Assembly (NCBI RefSeq): GCF_000224145.3 | Contig: NC_020174.2 | Location: 2,976,097 to 3,040,096, forward strand | Direction: 5' to 3' | Source of the DNA: Ciona intestinalis | Lineage: Eukaryota > Chordata > Ascidiacea > Phlebobranchia > Cionidae | Length of the DNA stretch: 64,000 bases | In this document: positions 60,701 to 64,000 of the stretch, in pieces | How the letters are laid out: every line of letters starts with the position of its first letter | How positions within the stretch are numbered: the stretch's first letter is position 1 | The notes under the pieces: generated by a model | Told to the model about the DNA's origin: nothing | Databases searched by the model: none | The model's input: only the letters and a program-made list of their open reading frames with translations | Position numbers and translations under genes: made by a program

Positions 60701-62928
60701 ACTTTACCAGTTGGTTCAATACTTGTTCAAAACGAGGAACCTAAAAAGTCAACTGCACCAACCCCAAGTAATAATGCTACTGGTTTATTGTTTGGAAAAA
60801 GAGGAATTCCAAGCAAGGGATTCGGTGGTGGAAACAGCTTTGTTGTTGATCCCAGAAAGTTCAAACGGGGAAATCCATCCCCCAATACAACTATTAAGAA
60901 GGTATAATTTATTATTTTGAATATTTTCCCACTATCCAAAGTTGATTTTGCTCTAACCCAGTGGTCACTAATGGGTTGTGCAAAATATCAGCCATACACT
61001 AAAAATCCCCCCAAAATAATTACCCACAAAGTAACATACATGGTGACTTGTAAGCTGGCACGAGGTGTATAAACACCCTCGTTATAACGACTGTCGCTTT
61101 CCGGCCATGCAAGGATAAAGTAAGTTACATTCATTCATTCATTCTTCTAACAACTAATTACCTCTCAGCAAAATCCACCGAATGAATCCACAAATACTGA
61201 AGCCATTGCTCCTGAATCTGTGCAACATAATAAGCAGGTTTGTGAAACTGATGCACCGCCAAAAGGGAAACGTAAATTAACAGTTGACCAAATAACTGTG
61301 ATTGGTGGTTACGTTAAACTTGATCGACCAACATTAGTTTCAACAAAGAAAACTAAAGACGTGGTAAGCTTGCTTTATTATTTGATTTGTGTATATCACT
61401 GGTTTATGGCAGGCTTTAAAATCTGGTGAGGTCCATGCCAAAGCACCCCGAGTGTTGGGGTAACGAAACGCATTTATTAAAGCCTAAACTTGCCTTTAGA
61501 TTTGTGAACCCTTTGCATAAAGCTGCCACAAACTGGTGATAACCATCAGTTTGCATTAGTCCCATTTAGTCATTTTTCTACATATCTTTCAAAATCCTGC
61601 CCAATTTCCTAGCACCCATAGCGAGCCCTGCTGGCAAGCATCACCCACATATAATAGAATAATTTTAGTTCCTATTAATTGTCCACCATGTGTAGTGGTG
61701 GCTTCATACACTTTGTGCTGTGATCATACACCAGTTATTATGTAATCAAGTATATAAATAATTGCATGGTTAATTCACCTTCTTATCTAACTTGGATTCT
61801 TTGGTTATTAGGGTGGATTGTATTTACTGTTAAGTATTATACTCAAGGTCACACATAAAGGTAGAATACTTAGCCTTTAATCGGTATTATCAGGTTACCA
61901 ATCGAGCACCTTGCCACTGCTATGGGTGTTCTGTTTCATACACCTCTTGCCTGCTTACGAGTTACCACATATGTCACTTGGTGGGATGGTTATCTGTTTA
62001 TTCAGAACGCCACGGTGTAGTACTGATAATTAAGTAAGATTTTTCATTGCAGACAAGGCATGTGAAGTTTGATTCTGAACACATGGAATCCACGTTTCAT
62101 TATCCTTCTGAAAATTCATTGTTAAATGAGAGTGGCATGAAAGGGAATATAATGAACAAACCTGCATATGGAAGTAAGGTTTTTTTAACAGCATTTATCA
62201 AGTCACTGTAGACTTCAGTATGGTACTTGTCAGATGGCTCAGTGGTTAGGGTCTGTATCATATCAAATATGATGCTACCATTGTGGGCCTGTCTATGTGT
62301 GTTCTGTGTCAATGGGTAAGACACTAAATGTTCATTGCTCCAACCCAGTGAACACTAATGAAAAGTAACATATATGATCACTCTAAAACACACTTTAAAT
62401 GTAATGTACTGCATAATTAGGGAGTAATTACAGTATTACACAGGTGGAAAATGAGTTTGTTTAAAATTAATGTTATAGGCACAGTTTATTAATTTGATAA
62501 ATAGAATTGGCCAATTAATATAAATAATAAATATATGGTCTAAATCACAGGCGTAAAACTTCTAATATGTTAGGTCGGCAAAAGGTAATATGCTCGTTTA
62601 ACAATGAACAACATTGTGTTGGCATTGTGGCAGTTACTTTAAAACTGTGCATGCATGTTATTACGTCGTTGCGTATTCATAAGTTTTAGAAATACTTTAC
62701 ATAAACGCAGTATAACGTTTTCATTGATTTGTTATAATAGAAGAAAGCAGTTTGGGTAAATATACTCCAAAATATCTTCTCTCGATGAAAGAAACATTGG
62801 ATGGTGATTTGGAAACCGATACAGTTTCTGAAGTAAATAATGAAGAAGAAGAGATGCTGAATGCTGTTCCTCTGAAAGACGAAGATGCTTCAGCGTTTAG
62901 TTCATCATCTGCAGATCTTTTATTTTAA
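54732..62928 (+). CDS. Taperin/phostensin-like protein phosphatase 1 regulator
   Basis: Nine exons join in phase to 701 residues: 54732-54766, 55221-55311, 58749-58865, 58923-59084, 59476-59656, 59886-60901, 61169-61363, 62053-62173, 62741-62928. The N-terminus has two PxW motifs, IPLWQKELIQKKR and VPEWKTELLKRLH, like the PxWKxxLLxRRR pair of phostensin and the single one of taperin. Then PGYHVTRTDNIIIIERDDE, a long Ser/Thr/Pro/Lys-rich disordered part (exon 6), GFGGGNSFVVDPRKFKRG, KLTVDQITVIGGYVKLDR, and RHVKFDSEHMESTFHYPSE, where HVKF fits the RVxF docking motif for PP1. Vertebrate taperin (TPRN) and phostensin (PPP1R18) bind PP1 and actin; taperin sits at the base of hair-cell stereocilia. 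The family call rests on the motif order; which of the two paralogues it answers to is open, and it may be the single pre-duplication gene. Confidence 0.7.
55868..56040 (-). repeat. Family B SINE middle fragment, inverse
   Basis: TGACTGACAATTTAGAAATC, CATTAGTGACTACTAAC, and TTCTTGCCCAAGGACATAGA; diverged, with a small internal duplication (GCAACCTATTAGTCGG). Confidence 0.6.
57826..57970 (+). repeat. CCCTATAACCACTAA minisatellite element, second copy
   Basis: TATATAACCACTAACCTGTA and ACCCCTAATTTCCCTAAC units, then the same tail as the first copy: CACTTTCCACCAGCGTAATC and GATTCTTCACTAGTGC. Confidence 0.7.
59194..59386 (-). mobile_element. Family A MITE
   Basis: Left end shortened (ATACAGTAGGGAAACAACAC); right end CATCTTCCCCTACCCTGCTA. 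Lies between taperin-like exons 4 and 5. Confidence 0.82.
60950..61144 (+). repeat. Family B SINE, 3' part
   Basis: CCCAGTGGTCACTAATGGGT, CTTGTAAGCTGGCACGAGGT, AAGGATAAAGTAAGTTACAT with repeated TTCA at the end; 24 bp before exon 7. Confidence 0.85.
61920..62005 (-). repeat. Family B SINE tail fragment
   Basis: ATGGGTGTTCTGTTTCATAC, GCTTACGAGTTACCACATAT, ACTTGGTGGGATG; about 50 bp before exon 8. Confidence 0.65.
62228..62380 (+). repeat. Family B SINE, 5' and middle parts
   Basis: CAGATGGCTCAGTGGTTAGG head, GATGCTACCATTGTGGGCC, GGGTAAGACACTAAATG, CAACCCAGTGAACACTAATG; diverged. Confidence 0.65.
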
Positions 62929-63803
62929 ATTTTTAAATCAATTAATAATCACTTTAGAAGGTAGCAACTTGAATTTATTTATTAACCCTTTAATTACTTG
63001 TGCAATATATAAAAAAAAACATTCCTGGTGATTTAGAACTGTAATTGTGTTCAGTGTTGAGCACTGTTTTTACATATGTTACAGAAAAATGCACTTTTAT
63101 CGGTTCATTTTAAAAACCAATGGTGGGTTTGTGTTTAGATATAAATGCACTTTTTATATATGTTACTGAAGCATTGGTTTTCTAAATATCAGCTTTACTT
63201 GTTTTAGTTTATTCAAGTTGTTGTTCAAATTTTGCAATACAGGGGGAATTGGTGACAAAATAAAGTCTTTTTATACTTAACAAAAAGAGACTTTGAAAAG
63301 CAGCAATTTAAATTTTTTTAAAACTCAATTTAAGTTTTATCAGTTTTGGTTTACCAAAGCAATAACTTTTCATTCAAAAAACTTTATTGAATTACAAACT
63401 TATTAGTCTTGAAGGACATTAGTGAAATGTTATGATTTGATAAGTTAACAAACCTACATATTTTAAAACTTATTTTAAGTTTAAAACAACTATTTTCTAA
63501 TATATATCTTTCTAACAAACCGTTTGTTTAAAATTTTTAACTAATTTTTTTAAATAATTAAATTTCTTAAACAAGTGGTAAACTGTAAGCGTTAACCTAC
63601 TAAATAACTAAACTGGCCTAATAAACTTGAATAGTTGGTGTAGTTTTTAAAATAAACAGCAAAAACCTTCCAAAAATACTATGCGCCTATCTTTTACAAT
63701 GGAGACCAAGCGAAATGGGGACGGAATTGGCGGTCACGTGAATAGAAAAAAGAATATATCACGGTTTTGGGAAGTTGCGCGTTCTACTCTTTTTTATTTC
63801 TGT
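62929..63803. other. 3' UTR of the taperin-like gene and downstream DNA
   Basis: AT-rich, no gene recognised. AATAAA at 63259-63264, about 330 bp after the stop, is a plausible poly(A) signal. Confidence 0.55.
63259..63264 (+). terminator. AATAAA poly(A) signal, taperin-like gene
   Basis: Context GACAAAATAAAGTC, followed by a T-rich stretch. Confidence 0.5.
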
Positions 63804-64000
63804 GGTTACACCCCACACGAGTTACCATGTATGTAACTTTGTGGGTGATTACTAATTTTGGATTTTTTTTAAGTATGTCTGATAATTTGGCCAACGCATT
63901 AGTGGCCACTGGGTTGCATCAATGGCCGTAAAATGTCTTGCCCAAGGGCGCATACGGCCCAAAGATTAGCAGCGACGAGCCTTGGACCCGTTACCTCTGG
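63804..64000 (-). repeat. Family B SINE, cut by the window end
   Basis: GTTACACCCCACACGAGTTA, ATGTCTTGCCCAAGGGCGCA, GCGACGAGCCTTGGACCCGT; the tRNA-like head would lie just past the window. Confidence 0.8.

Noticed and set aside
1-64000. CRISPR arrays, bacterial operons or phage genes
   Set aside because: No regularly spaced repeats with unique spacers; genes are spliced and chordate-like throughout.
1-64000. LTR retroelement or Polinton-like sequences
   Set aside because: No long frame or motif of such elements was recognised; the mobile DNA seen is MITE- and SINE-like.

Overview
The window is animal nuclear DNA: AT-rich, with intron-containing genes whose protein products are chordate-like, short introns (mostly 0.2-1 kb), and dense small repeats in introns and between genes. 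Gene content (an Lmx-type LIM-homeobox gene, OGG1, CTR1, RAB18, STPG2, a taperin/phostensin relative) and the mix of one very abundant MITE with one composite tRNA-derived SINE fit an ascidian, most likely Ciona. That species call is inference; no sequence search was possible.

Layout. 1-4676: no gene recognised, a foldback repeat near 526-940, a GC-rich block at 3350-3560. 4677-8233 (+): 3' exons of an Lmx LIM-homeobox gene (second LIM domain plus homeodomain). 10164-12465 (-): ZDHHC24-like palmitoyltransferase, head to head with 13698-19163 (+) stomatin, which shows three alternative first coding exons. 21911-23737 (+): a single-exon ankyrin-repeat/death-domain protein (ANKDD1 type) ending in a CaaX-like box. 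24889-30902 (+): copper transporter CTR1, tail to tail with 31249-35140 (-) OGG1, which is head to head with 36019-37610 (+) RAB18. 38883-40363 (-): DLST, tail to tail with RAB18 and head to head with 41324-49119 (+) STPG2 (13 exons). 50600-53177 (-): a secreted fibrinogen-related protein with an in-frame TAG in its second exon, head to head with 54732-62928 (+), a 9-exon taperin/phostensin-like gene. Almost all exon joins were checked by hand for GT-AG ends and reading phase; two joins that I could not reconcile are flagged (OGG1 exon 1/2, fibrinogen gene exon 5/6).

The genes do not form one pathway. Neighbouring genes often share a start region of about 0.9-1.6 kb (four head-to-head pairs), which suggests shared promoters. 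Repeats: 16 copies of a ~190 bp palindromic MITE (family A), about 27 full or partial copies of a composite SINE (family B), at least six copies of a third short element (family C), and several single-copy foldback elements and tandem duplications. I saw no CRISPR array, no rRNA, no intact tRNA and no retrovirus-like element. I did not find a clearly new biological system; the most informative oddities are the duplicated alternative first exons of stomatin, the CTR1 N-terminal extension, and the interrupted fibrinogen-related gene.
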